In this document: in pieces, positions 9,189 to 18,031 of the stretch | Position numbering within the stretch: the first letter of the stretch is position 1 | Layout: the number at the start of each line of letters is the position of its first letter | NCBI GenBank assembly: GCA_018372435.1 | Contig: JAHAJA010000002.1 | Span: 257,678 to 321,677, forward strand | Length of the DNA stretch: 64,000 nucleotides | Source of the DNA: Clostridiales bacterium | Lineage (GTDB): Bacteria > Bacillota > Clostridia > Lachnospirales > Lachnospiraceae | Direction: 5' to 3' | The notes under the pieces: model-generated | The model's database searches: none | The model's input: the letters and a program-made list of their open reading frames with translations, nothing else | What the model was told of the DNA's origin: nothing | Translations under genes and position numbers: made by a program

Positions 9189-10775
9189 ATGATTAAGATA
9201 AATCAATTAAAATTAAGTATTGAACACTCGAAAGAGTCGTTAGAAGATAAGATAGCGAAGACGCTAAAGATACCAAAGGAACAAATCTTACATTATGATA
9301 TTGCAAAACGTTCAATTGATGCAAGAAAGAAGAACGCGATTTTATACATCTATTCGATTGAAGTAGAAGTAGCAAACGAGAAAAAGATAGTTGATCGTTG
9401 TAAGAATCAAAATGTCGTGCTTACTAAGAAAACCGTGTATCAAACAATCAAAGATGGTACGCAATCAATGAAACATCGTCCTGTAGTGGTGGGAACTGGC
9501 CCTGCGGGGATATTCTGTGCATTAAAACTTGCTGAAGATGGATTCAAGCCAATCGTTATTGAACGTGGTGAAGATGTAGATAAACGTGTGGAGACAGTGA
9601 ATACATTTTGGAAGGAAAATAAACTTAACAATGAATCAAATGTTCAATTTGGTGAAGGTGGAGCTGGTACATTTTCGGATGGTAAGTTAAATACCTTAGT
9701 TAAAGATGTAACAGGAAGAAACACCGAAGTCCTTCGTATGTTTGTTGAACACGGAGCACCAACGGAGATTCTATATCTTAATAAACCCCATATAGGAACA
9801 GATCGATTACGTGGCGTGGTAAAGGCTATGAGAAATCGTATCATCCAGTTAGGTGGAGAAGTGAGATTCGAAACTAAGCTAACGGATATTCAATTTGAAA
9901 AGGAACAAGTAACTTCCATAGAGGTTAATGGTAAGGAAACGATACCTTGTGATGTTCTTGTATTAGCGATTGGTCATAGTGCAAGAGATACCTTTGAGAT
10001 GTTATATACTAAGAAATTTGATATAAAAAGTAAACCTTTTGCAATTGGAGTTCGTATGGAACACCCACAAGAGATTATTAGTAAGTCCCAATATGGCGAT
10101 AGTTATACGAAGTTACCAGCGGCGGATTACAAGGTAACCCATCAGACAAGTAATGGAAGAGGGGTATATTCTTTCTGTATGTGCCCAGGTGGATTCGTAG
10201 TTAATGCGTCTAGTGAATCAGATAGATTGGTAGTTAACGGTATGAGCAACTATGACCGTGATGAGAAGAACGCAAATAGTGCTATTATAGTTACCGTTAA
10301 TCCAGAAGATTTTGATGAAGATTCACCACTTGCTGGAATGGAGTTCCAAAGAAAATGGGAGCGTCTTGCTTATGAAGAAGGCAAGGGGAAAGTACCGGTA
10401 CAATTATTTGGTGATTTTGAAGCAAATAGACCAAGTACTAAGTTGGGAAGTATGACACCTAACCTAAAAGGTGAATATACATTGGGTAACGTACGCAATT
10501 GCTTACCTGATTATGTATGTGAATCCATTATTGAAGGGGTACATGCATTCGATAAGAAGATTCGTGGATTCAGTAAAGTAGATGCTATCATGCTTGGTGT
10601 TGAGACAAGAACTTCTTCACCAATTAAGATGATACGTAATGAAGCTTTAGAAGCGAATATTGCAGGGGTATATCCGTGTGGTGAAGGTGCTGGTTATGCA
10701 GGGGGTATCACTTCAGCAGCAATGGATGGAATTAAAGTTTATGAGATGATTGTGCATAAATATAAATCTTTGTAA
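9189..10775 (+). CDS. FAD-dependent dehydrogenase, COG2509 type
   Basis: A 528-residue flavoprotein. An N-terminal small alpha/beta domain (residues 1-90) precedes the FAD motif VVVGTGPAGIFCALKLAE (about 99-116). The conserved block FGEGGAGTFSDGKL follows and the C terminus has PCGEGAGYAGGITSAAMDG, both diagnostic of this uncharacterised family. It probably oxidises or reduces a small substrate in the cytosol; the reaction is unknown. Co-transcription with the preceding flavoprotein is likely from the 28-base gap. Confidence 0.87.
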   Translation: MIKINQLKLSIEHSKESLEDKIAKTLKIPKEQILHYDIAKRSIDARKKNAILYIYSIEVEVANEKKIVDRCKNQNVVLTKKTVYQTIKDGTQSMKHRPVVVGTGPAGIFCALKLAEDGFKPIVIERGEDVDKRVETVNTFWKENKLNNESNVQFGEGGAGTFSDGKLNTLVKDVTGRNTEVLRMFVEHGAPTEILYLNKPHIGTDRLRGVVKAMRNRIIQLGGEVRFETKLTDIQFEKEQVTSIEVNGKETIPCDVLVLAIGHSARDTFEMLYTKKFDIKSKPFAIGVRMEHPQEIISKSQYGDSYTKLPAADYKVTHQTSNGRGVYSFCMCPGGFVVNASSESDRLVVNGMSNYDRDEKNANSAIIVTVNPEDFDEDSPLAGMEFQRKWERLAYEEGKGKVPVQLFGDFEANRPSTKLGSMTPNLKGEYTLGNVRNCLPDYVCESIIEGVHAFDKKIRGFSKVDAIMLGVETRTSSPIKMIRNEALEANIAGVYPCGEGAGYAGGITSAAMDGIKVYEMIVHKYKSL

Positions 10776-10833
10776 CAGTTATGAGTTGCGAGTGTTTTAT
10801 CAATGTGTTATTATGGTAGGTAGCTATTCAGTT

Positions 10834-10855
10834 AACTAGCCTATTAGAGCTAGTT
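10834..10855 (+). other. Hairpin in the proB leader
   Basis: AACTAGC (10834-10840) pairs with GCTAGTT (10849-10855) around an eight-base loop. No T run follows, so it is not a typical terminator. The 190-base gap around it shows no recognised riboswitch. Confidence 0.4.
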
Positions 10856-10965
10856 GTAACAAATTGAAAAATATAATTTGGCGCTGGCTAACTCGAAAAA
10901 GTAAGTTTTTCTCGAAGTTTCTATATAGTTATGTGCTAAACTATGGGGGAAGGAATTGCAGAAGA

Positions 10966-11823
10966 ATGAACAAGAGAGAGTTTTTAAAAGATAAAAAACG
11001 AATTGTTATTAAAATAGGATCGTCAACAATTACTCATCCAACTACGGGTAGCTTGAATCTAAAGAAGATGGAGCAGTTAGTTCGTGTATTAACTGACCTA
11101 AGAAATCAAGGTAAAGAAGTCGTATTAGTTTCTTCAGGGGCTATTGCAGTTGGACGTAAGACATTAGGTCTTATAGAAAAACCCACGCAAACGAAGACAA
11201 AACAAGCATGTGCTGCTGTTGGTCAAGCAAATTTGATGATGGTATACCAAAAACTTTTTGGAGAATATAATCAAGTACCTGCTCAGATATTAATGACAAA
11301 GTATACAATGATTAATGATATAAGTAGAACGAACGCAAGAAATACATTTGAAGAATTATTACATTATGGAGTAATTCCTATTGTAAATGAGAATGATACA
11401 GTTAGTACAGATGAATTAGAACTAGAATTCGGGGATAATGATACATTATCTGCGATTGTTGCATCAGTAATCGATGCTGACTTATTAATATTAATGTCTG
11501 ACATTGAGGGATTATATACAGATGATCCACATAAAAATCCAGATGCCGAATTCATTGATGTGGTAGAAGAATTAACAGAGGAGTTATGTTCCATGGGAAA
11601 AGGTTCTTCTAGTAGCGTCGGAACTGGAGGAATGGCAACGAAGTTATCAGCCGCAAAGATTGCAACTAATTCAGGAACAGATATGCTTATAGTTAATGGA
11701 GAGAATGTCTACATTATTAATGATATTATGGAAGGCAAATCTGTTGGAACTTTATTCAAACAACACAAGAGTGAACAATTTAATATACTAGATTATATAG
11801 CAACGAAACAATATAGCTTATAA
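10966..11823 (+). CDS. proB: Glutamate 5-kinase
   Basis: A 285-residue amino-acid kinase that phosphorylates glutamate in the first step of proline synthesis. The N-terminal KDKKRIVIKIGSSTIT, the SSGAIAVG loop and the block ENDTVSTDELEL with FGDNDTLSA are diagnostic, as is GTGGMATKLSAA. It lacks the C-terminal PUA domain of E. coli ProB, as in many Firmicutes. ATG 10966 is preferred: it gives the canonical start and follows GGGGGAAGG at 10946-10954; in-frame codons upstream encode unrelated residues. proA lies two genes downstream. Confidence 0.94.
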   Translation: MNKREFLKDKKRIVIKIGSSTITHPTTGSLNLKKMEQLVRVLTDLRNQGKEVVLVSSGAIAVGRKTLGLIEKPTQTKTKQACAAVGQANLMMVYQKLFGEYNQVPAQILMTKYTMINDISRTNARNTFEELLHYGVIPIVNENDTVSTDELELEFGDNDTLSAIVASVIDADLLILMSDIEGLYTDDPHKNPDAEFIDVVEELTEELCSMGKGSSSSVGTGGMATKLSAAKIATNSGTDMLIVNGENVYIINDIMEGKSVGTLFKQHKSEQFNILDYIATKQYSL

Positions 11824-11990
11824 GAAATAGCGAAGCTATTTCTAGGGATTACACGAAGTGTAAGACCGCACTAAAGTCAAGAAACTTGACTTGAAGGAGT
11901 TATAAGCTAACGAGGGAAATTACAAAGTAATTTCTCGAGTCTAGCAATATAGAAAGTGGAAAATAGCGAAGCTATTTCTAGGGATTACAC
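11824..11990 (+). repeat. Cluster of small hairpins with a 30-bp direct repeat
   Basis: Between proB and the DUF896 gene, the 30-base segment starting AAATAGCGAAGCTATTTC occurs exactly twice (11825-11854 and 11961-11990). Each copy forms a hairpin with a GAA loop containing the core GCGAAGC. In the first copy TTACAC-GAA-GTGTAA (11849-11863) follows directly, then AAGTCAAG-AAA-CTTGACTT (11874-11892). Further on GAAATTAC-AAA-GTAATTTC forms another hairpin before the second copy. No T run follows any stem. It looks like an interspersed repeat, not a terminator. Confidence 0.75.
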
Positions 11991-12006
11991 AAACACGGAG
12001 GCTAAA

Positions 12007-12216
12007 ATGGACGATTTATCAATAAAAAGGATTAATGAATTATATAAGAAGATGAAAGAAGTAGGATTAACAGAAGAAGAGAAGCAAGAGCAAGCAGAGT
12101 TACGTAGTGCATATATAGCTGCAATAAGAGCGGATCTTCAAAGCTCTCTTGCTAATATTTCAATCCAGAATGAAGATGGAACAATAACACCATTAACAAA
12201 GAAAAATAAACAATAG
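12007..12216 (+). CDS. DUF896 (YnzC family) protein
   Basis: A 69-residue cytosolic protein with two charged helices: IKRINELYKKMKEVGLTEEEK, then EQAELRSAYIAAIRADLQSSL, and a tail reading NEDGTITPL. This is the DUF896/YnzC pattern; the B. subtilis members are small proteins without settled function. ATG 12007 behind GGAGG (11997-12001) is chosen, because an upstream in-frame extension would only translate the hairpin repeat. The repeat therefore sits directly against the ribosome binding site. Confidence 0.85.
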   Translation: MDDLSIKRINELYKKMKEVGLTEEEKQEQAELRSAYIAAIRADLQSSLANISIQNEDGTITPLTKKNKQ

Positions 12217-12250
12217 AGTGATTGTTTGTAGAAGAAGCTGGTGATAAGAG

Positions 12251-12811
12251 ATGAATAATAAAGCGGAGATTAGAAAGTATATCAAAGACATTAAGAATAA
12301 TCTAACGGAAGAAGAGATTCGAATAAGAAGCAGTCGAATTGCAAAGAAGCTCTTTGAAAAACCGTTTTATAAGCAAGCAGAGTATATCTATCTATATGTA
12401 TCATATAATCAAGAAATTGATACGATTGGAATTATTAATCATATCTTAGAAGATATGAAGCGAGTGGCTGTACCAAAAGTTGTAGATAAGAATATGGAAT
12501 TTCATGAGATAACAAGTCTGAATCAATTATCAGAAGGTTCATTTGGGATTCAAGAACCTACGGTTTACAAACCTGTAAGTGAGGATCCTGAATGGGCTTC
12601 CTCTAATCTAATGATAATACCAGGACTTGCTTTTGATAAGAATGGAAGCCGCATTGGATATGGTGGAGGTTATTACGATCGTTATTTACATAAGAATCCT
12701 GAAAGAATTGGTTTGAAGATAGCGTTGGCATACGACTTTCAAGTGCTCGAACATATTGATATAGAGAGTTATGATGAGAGGATTGATGGTATAATTACGG
12801 ATAAAGATTAA
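12251..12811 (+). CDS. 5-formyltetrahydrofolate cyclo-ligase
   Basis: A 186-residue enzyme that converts 5-formyl-THF to 5,10-methenyl-THF using ATP. The signature RIGYGGGYYDRYL (about residues 134-146) and the preceding MIIPGLAFDKNG are diagnostic, and an N-terminal basic helix carries the phosphate-binding lysines. Length is normal for the family. It lies between the DUF896 gene and proA in the proline operon; small-gene context of this kind is common and does not imply a proline role. Confidence 0.93.
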   Translation: MNNKAEIRKYIKDIKNNLTEEEIRIRSSRIAKKLFEKPFYKQAEYIYLYVSYNQEIDTIGIINHILEDMKRVAVPKVVDKNMEFHEITSLNQLSEGSFGIQEPTVYKPVSEDPEWASSNLMIIPGLAFDKNGSRIGYGGGYYDRYLHKNPERIGLKIALAYDFQVLEHIDIESYDERIDGIITDKD

Positions 12812-12833
12812 GTTATTGAAAGGAGAAGTTTAT

Positions 12834-14078
12834 ATGAGTTATCTAGAAGAGATCGGTAGCAAGGCAAAAGAAGCTGCTAGTTTTATGAATCGTATAGGAA
12901 TAACGAAGAAGAATGAAGGACTACAAGCTGCGGCAAATGCTTTACGAGTGCATGCGAATGAACTAATAGAAGCCAATGATATTGACGTTGCTTCTGCAAA
13001 AGAAAACGGAATGAAAGAAGCGTTAATCGATCGTTTACGTCTTACAAAAGAACGTATTGATGGAATGGCAATTGGATTAGAACAAATCATAGGTCTAGAA
13101 GATCCCATTGGAGATATGATCTCGATGAAAACTAGACCGAATGGACTTCAGATAGGACAAAAGAGAGTACCACTTGGTGTAGTAGGTATTATCTATGAGT
13201 CTAGACCTAACGTAACAGCGGATGCCTTCGGACTTTGTTTTAAAACAGGTAATGCGGTAATTCTTCGTGGTGGTAGTGATGCCATTCATTCTAATAAAGC
13301 AATTGTCCATGTAATTCAGAATGCGTTAAAAGGATGTGGCTTATGTGAATATGCCATTCAGTTACTAGAAAAGACTGATAGAGATACAGCGAAAGAATTT
13401 ATGCGTTTAAATCAATATGTAGATGTCTTGATACCTAGAGGTGGAGCAGGTTTGATTAAGACAGTTGTTGAAAACAGTACAATTCCTGTTATTGAGACAG
13501 GATCCGGTAACTGTCATGTATTTGTAGATGAATATGCGGATATTGATATGGCTTTAGATATCATTGAGAATGCCAAAACACAACGTTATGGAGTTTGTAA
13601 TGCCTGTGAGTCACTTGTGGTTCATAAGAATATAGCGAAAGAAATCATCCCTCTTATAAAAGAGAGATTAGGAGCAAAACATGTAGAAATTCGTGGTGAT
13701 GAAGAAGCTTGTAGAATCTGCAATGAACTTGTACCTGCAACGGATGAAGATTGGGGAACGGAGTACTTAGATCCAATCATTTCCCTTCGCATCGTGAATG
13801 ATATTGATGAGGCAATTACTCATATTAATCGCTATAATACGAAACACTCAGAAGCGATAATAACGAAAGATTATGCAAACTCTATGCAATTTTTGAATGA
13901 AATTGATGCGGCTGCAGTTTATGTGAATGCGTCTACTAGATTTACAGATGGATTTGAGTTTGGTTTTGGTGCTGAGATTGGTATTAGTACTCAAAAACTT
14001 CATGCTCGAGGACCTATGGGATTGCTTGCTTTAACTACGACAAAGTACATCATAATGGGATCTGGACAGATTAGGTAA
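12834..14078 (+). CDS. proA: Gamma-glutamyl phosphate reductase
   Basis: A 414-residue NADPH-dependent aldehyde-dehydrogenase-superfamily enzyme, second step of proline synthesis. The catalytic cysteine lies in YGVCNACESLVVH (about residue 263); VIYESRPNVTADAFGLC and ETGSGNCHVFVD are further family motifs, and the length equals typical ProA. ATG 12834 is used with AAAGGAG at 12819-12825. It pairs with proB upstream, although two unrelated genes separate them. Confidence 0.96.
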   Translation: MSYLEEIGSKAKEAASFMNRIGITKKNEGLQAAANALRVHANELIEANDIDVASAKENGMKEALIDRLRLTKERIDGMAIGLEQIIGLEDPIGDMISMKTRPNGLQIGQKRVPLGVVGIIYESRPNVTADAFGLCFKTGNAVILRGGSDAIHSNKAIVHVIQNALKGCGLCEYAIQLLEKTDRDTAKEFMRLNQYVDVLIPRGGAGLIKTVVENSTIPVIETGSGNCHVFVDEYADIDMALDIIENAKTQRYGVCNACESLVVHKNIAKEIIPLIKERLGAKHVEIRGDEEACRICNELVPATDEDWGTEYLDPIISLRIVNDIDEAITHINRYNTKHSEAIITKDYANSMQFLNEIDAAAVYVNASTRFTDGFEFGFGAEIGISTQKLHARGPMGLLALTTTKYIIMGSGQIR

Positions 14079-14099
14079 TTATAGAAAGAAGTGTAATGA

Positions 14100-14507
14100 A
14101 TGGCTTATATACGTGATGTAAAGTATTATGAGACAGATAAGATGGGGATTGTCCATCATTCTAATTATGTACGCTGGTTTGAAGAGGCGCGTATGGACTT
14201 CCTGGCAAAAATTGGTTATCCATATGATAAGATGGAAGAGATGGGAATACTATCACCAGTACTTGCTGTAAGTAGTAAGTATAAATCTGTAATCAAATTT
14301 GGTGAACATGTTGAGATTAATACAAGAGTAATATCCTTTAACGGAATTAAATTAGTACTAGGTTATGAGATTAAGAGACTTGGTACAGATGAGATTACAA
14401 CAGTTGGAGAATCAGAACATTGTTTTGTTAATGAACAGTTTAAACCAATTAACATGAAAAAATGTAATAAGGAATTCTATGATACAATAGTTTCCAATAT
14501 AGAATAG
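14100..14507 (+). CDS. Hotdog-fold acyl-CoA thioesterase (YbgC/FadM type)
   Basis: A 135-residue single hotdog domain. The N-terminal segment YYETDKMGIVHHSNYVRWFEEAR matches the 4-hydroxybenzoyl-CoA/YbgC thioesterase signature, with the likely catalytic Asp13. Such enzymes hydrolyse short to medium acyl-CoA; the substrate cannot be read from sequence. It is the last gene before a clear terminator. Confidence 0.85.
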   Translation: MAYIRDVKYYETDKMGIVHHSNYVRWFEEARMDFLAKIGYPYDKMEEMGILSPVLAVSSKYKSVIKFGEHVEINTRVISFNGIKLVLGYEIKRLGTDEITTVGESEHCFVNEQFKPINMKKCNKEFYDTIVSNIE

Positions 14508-14511
14508 ATGT

Positions 14512-14547
14512 AAGCTCTTTGCCTAGTATTAGGTAAGGAGCTTTTTT
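14512..14547 (+). terminator. Rho-independent terminator
   Basis: AAGCTCTTTGCCTA (14512-14525) pairs with TAGGTAAGGAGCTT (14530-14543), with two G-T wobbles, around a GTAT loop, followed by T residues. It closes the proline/thioesterase operon. The 200 bases from here to 14746 are AT-rich with several TATAAT-like strings (for example 14720-14725) but no promoter I would call firmly. Confidence 0.88.
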
Positions 14548-14746
14548 AATATTTCCACATACATAAATTTACATATTAATAACATTATATTTACACAAAC
14601 GAGATAGAAGGATAAACAATATTACAATACAATAAAGGTAATAGGAAAGATCTTAGTATAATAGCATTTGTTGGGGAGATAATACAATAATAAGCAAATC
14701 AATATTATTTGGATATAAGTATAATAGAGCTTGTTTGGGAGAGAGT

Positions 14747-16384
14747 ATGTTACAAAAATTAATGTTTATAGGCAAGAAAGTTGCAAAAAGTGGGTATCGT
14801 CTTGTTACATCGTGGAACGATGATACACTCTATTACAGTAGAATCTATATTGACAAAAATAGAGAAAAAATCAAGAAGAATCCCATGAAATTTATGAGTA
14901 AGTTACTAGAAATCAATTGGCTATGTTACAGGGGAAAGATAGAAAAGCTACAGAAGGACTTGATATCTAGTGAAGAAGGAATCGATAGCTATATAAGCAG
15001 GCCTAAAGTATTTCGATTTGCAGAACAATTCATTGGGTATACAGATTTGATTATTGATATGGAGAATTGCGTATATGTTAAGACAAAGACAAGTAATCAA
15101 ATCTATCAAGAGGTGGAAGAATATTTAAAAATTAAGAATTTTGCTAAGGTAAGGTCAGAATACAATTCTAAAACATTGACAATAAATCAAATTTACCTAG
15201 AAATATCGTCTAATTTAGAACAGGTGGTATCACCAGATATGGAAATACAGTTATATCAAGAATCGATTATGGTAAATCCGTATATAGCGAAAGCATTAAG
15301 TGTAATAGCATATAATTCTGTCCACATTACGGCGTATATAGAAACTAATTATGATAAGAATATATACGATAAGATCTGTAGGAAGGCTGGAATTGTATTA
15401 AACGATTTGGAAACGACAGCGGATAAGAAGGTTAGCTTGGAATATATTATGCGAGAAAAAGGTCAAATAGCAAAAACAGAAAAAAGTAAACGATATATAT
15501 TCTTAACGTCTAATTACTCAAGATTTAAGAAACTATACCAAAAAGTAGATGGTAAGATGATATTTTATCCTTCCACTAGTGTGTATGCAGATGAGATAGT
15601 CACTAAATATCTTACTACCGGAGTTAGTAAATTAGAAAAAGAGAGTATAGCAATGCAGCTATTCTGTGGCTTAAAACCATTCGATTACGAATACACCCTA
15701 TTGTATCTAACAAAGGCACCTGTGTTCTTTCATCTTTTGGAGCGCATAGGAAAGCGTGCAGCAGTTCTCGATGCTACAGTTATTATTCTTGGAGATAAAG
15801 AATCAAAACTTGAAGCGATATATATGAAGTTTTTTGAGGCATGCAGAATCATATTATGGTCACCTTTAGCGGCTTACGAACCGAAGACGTGTAAGGAGTG
15901 GAAGGAAGTATTAAGACAATATCCTAGATTGAATAAGATTCCTGTTGAGAGGATTATGTTTGCGTTAGGAATAGGGACAATGCTTAATGGTAAAGATACA
16001 ATCCATACTATGACAACTAAAATAGTGCAATGTAGGATGCCAAGAAATCAAGACGAAGTAATTCGATATCTGAATGAAGCATGTTATGATATTAACTCCT
16101 TGTTGGTATGGAATCCTGTTGGTGGGGATATCATGACTAGTACCTTTATAGAAGGTTTACAAGCAAGTAATCCTAACAGAAAAATCTATTTGATTGATGA
16201 TTTGAGCGAGATGGAATCAGAGATTATACGTAATATTGTAGAAGAGATGGAAGAGAGATTACCAGTATTACTTGGAATCTTTGACGATAATTATGCATTT
16301 GCATTACCAGAATCCTCAAGAACGTCTGACCCTGAATTGTTAAAACGTGTAATAGAGGATTATTTCCAAACGATGTATGAGTAA
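14747..16384 (+). CDS. Uncharacterised protein of glycosylation operon, possible degenerate HAD domain
   Basis: A 545-residue soluble protein that I do not firmly recognise. The segment DLIIDMENCVYVKT (about residues 100-113) resembles HAD motif I as seen in HAD-like proteins of polysaccharide loci, but the residues after the first Asp do not match the usual catalytic pattern. A later part (about 290-450) has the look of a second domain reading LTKAPVFFHLLERIGKRAAVLD. It starts the seven-gene operon, 36 bases before the next gene. ATG 14747 is chosen with GGAG at 14738-14741; an in-frame TTG lies at 14735. Confidence 0.6.
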   Translation: MLQKLMFIGKKVAKSGYRLVTSWNDDTLYYSRIYIDKNREKIKKNPMKFMSKLLEINWLCYRGKIEKLQKDLISSEEGIDSYISRPKVFRFAEQFIGYTDLIIDMENCVYVKTKTSNQIYQEVEEYLKIKNFAKVRSEYNSKTLTINQIYLEISSNLEQVVSPDMEIQLYQESIMVNPYIAKALSVIAYNSVHITAYIETNYDKNIYDKICRKAGIVLNDLETTADKKVSLEYIMREKGQIAKTEKSKRYIFLTSNYSRFKKLYQKVDGKMIFYPSTSVYADEIVTKYLTTGVSKLEKESIAMQLFCGLKPFDYEYTLLYLTKAPVFFHLLERIGKRAAVLDATVIILGDKESKLEAIYMKFFEACRIILWSPLAAYEPKTCKEWKEVLRQYPRLNKIPVERIMFALGIGTMLNGKDTIHTMTTKIVQCRMPRNQDEVIRYLNEACYDINSLLVWNPVGGDIMTSTFIEGLQASNPNRKIYLIDDLSEMESEIIRNIVEEMEERLPVLLGIFDDNYAFALPESSRTSDPELLKRVIEDYFQTMYE

Positions 16385-16420
16385 TTCGATACAACGATTA
16401 AATCACTAGGAGGAATGAGA

Positions 16421-18031
16421 ATGATATTATATCATGCTTCAACTGTTTACCATACTTTATGTTGTCTCGTTCATAAATTATCAATACGTAGAGAAGAAGA
16501 TGCAGTATTGTTTATTGTTGAATATATGTTACCGACCAATGAATTACATGCATATGTTAAAAAATTAAAGAGTATGCATTGGTTTCATGATATAAGAATT
16601 GTTCCCGAAAAGAATTTCAGGTTTCAAAGAGGGTTTGAATTGACAGAGAAAAGTAGCAAAGAGGATATAGAACAGGTAATACAAAATATCTGTAACTCCT
16701 TAGAAAAGTGGTATAAAGCAGGGTTTACACAGTTTGATGAATATAACATAGCAGCAGATAATTGGTCGATTGGAATTTATTTGTTATATCATAGAATTCC
16801 GTATAATTACTTTGAAGATGCTTGTGGAATTATGTGTGATACAGAAAGATTCCTACGGATTATACGTAATTTTAACGAGACGAACTATATAATATCCAAT
16901 TATCTTGGTGGAGTTGGTCGGTCTAGTACAGCGAAACAACTCTATTGCAGTTTAAAAAGTCAGAGCAAGGACTTCTATGATGATCGAGCAATTGACTTTA
17001 CAATATATGATAGTATATTACGAATGAATCCTTTAGATGTGAATCAATTATTAGATTTATATGGAGGTGATACCTATCCAATAAATCAAGAGCAGGAGAA
17101 TGTATTGTTTTTATCACAACGTTTGCCAACTTTAACGATTCAAAAGATAGAGGTGCAGGAGAGAATGACAGTATTAATTATGGATTATTTTTGTAATGGA
17201 TGCAATATTATAGTGAAACCACATCCAAAAGATGTGTGGATAGATTATAAAAAGCTTATTCCAGAGTGCCATGTAGTGAATAGAAGTGTCCCAAGCGAAT
17301 TGTTACCATTTATCATAAAAAAGGAAGAAAATAATGAAACTAAGTCTCTTGATACTATGAAATTTTCCTTGTGCATTACTCCGAACTCTACCTCAATACA
17401 TGGATTAGCACATATTGCAGAAACAACGATGTATTTTGGTAATGATTTTGAGGTTAATTATGAACGTCTTCATATCTATTATATAGTATCAAAACTCATT
17501 CAAGTGGTTTATAGTAATGAGCACATTTTAACGGATACCACAACAAAAGGATATATGAAAAAGTTCTTTAAACGACAAGAATTTGATATCGGTTTTGATG
17601 AACAATTTAATGTCAAGAATAACTATATATGCATCAAGTCAGATTCTAATAAAGAATCAGATTGTTATGATATAGAAGGAATAGAAACAATCATCTTTCT
17701 AAATGAAGAGAACTCCTATGCTTTCTTACTAGAAGATATGTTCAGGCAAGAAGAGTTTCGAATAATTGAATACGAGGTTATGAATACGACCAAAGAGAAG
17801 ATAGAAGTAAGCGGTAGCATATGGATTAATATTAGAGAAGAAAGGGTGAGAGATAAGGTGAAGGAGTGGAAAGGTTCGTGTGATCTTAAACATACCGGTT
17901 CTAAATTAAACTATCAGCTTAAAGAAAGCAATGAACTGCGGATTGCAAGAGGCAAGATTAAAGCGTTGGAGTATGCTATGCAACACCCAAGCGATAAAAA
18001 TAAGAAAACAAAGAAGGAAGAGACATTATGA
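16421..18031 (+). CDS. Glycosyltransferase-like protein (polysialyltransferase/GT-B type)
   Basis: A 536-residue protein. The middle contains IIVKPHPKD (about residues 262-270), then LCITPNSTSIHGLAH near 318, the pattern of GT-B enzymes such as bacterial polysialyltransferases and teichoic-acid polymerases, where the HP motif and a Ser/Thr-rich loop bind the nucleotide-phosphate donor. The N terminus YHASTVYHTLCCLVHKLS fits the first Rossmann strand-helix. The C-terminal 120 residues are charged. ATG 16421 is preferred over ATG 16415, since AGGAGG (16408-16413) is seven bases away. It overlaps the aldolase gene by four bases (ATGA). Confidence 0.6.
   Translation: MILYHASTVYHTLCCLVHKLSIRREEDAVLFIVEYMLPTNELHAYVKKLKSMHWFHDIRIVPEKNFRFQRGFELTEKSSKEDIEQVIQNICNSLEKWYKAGFTQFDEYNIAADNWSIGIYLLYHRIPYNYFEDACGIMCDTERFLRIIRNFNETNYIISNYLGGVGRSSTAKQLYCSLKSQSKDFYDDRAIDFTIYDSILRMNPLDVNQLLDLYGGDTYPINQEQENVLFLSQRLPTLTIQKIEVQERMTVLIMDYFCNGCNIIVKPHPKDVWIDYKKLIPECHVVNRSVPSELLPFIIKKEENNETKSLDTMKFSLCITPNSTSIHGLAHIAETTMYFGNDFEVNYERLHIYYIVSKLIQVVYSNEHILTDTTTKGYMKKFFKRQEFDIGFDEQFNVKNNYICIKSDSNKESDCYDIEGIETIIFLNEENSYAFLLEDMFRQEEFRIIEYEVMNTTKEKIEVSGSIWINIREERVRDKVKEWKGSCDLKHTGSKLNYQLKESNELRIARGKIKALEYAMQHPSDKNKKTKKEETL

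Noticed and set aside
10864..10965. N-terminal extension of proB
   Set aside because: The residues before ATG 10966 do not resemble ProB and the ribosome binding site fits 10966.
11956..12006. N-terminal extension of the DUF896 protein
   Set aside because: The added residues come from translation of the hairpin repeat; GGAGG fits ATG 12007.
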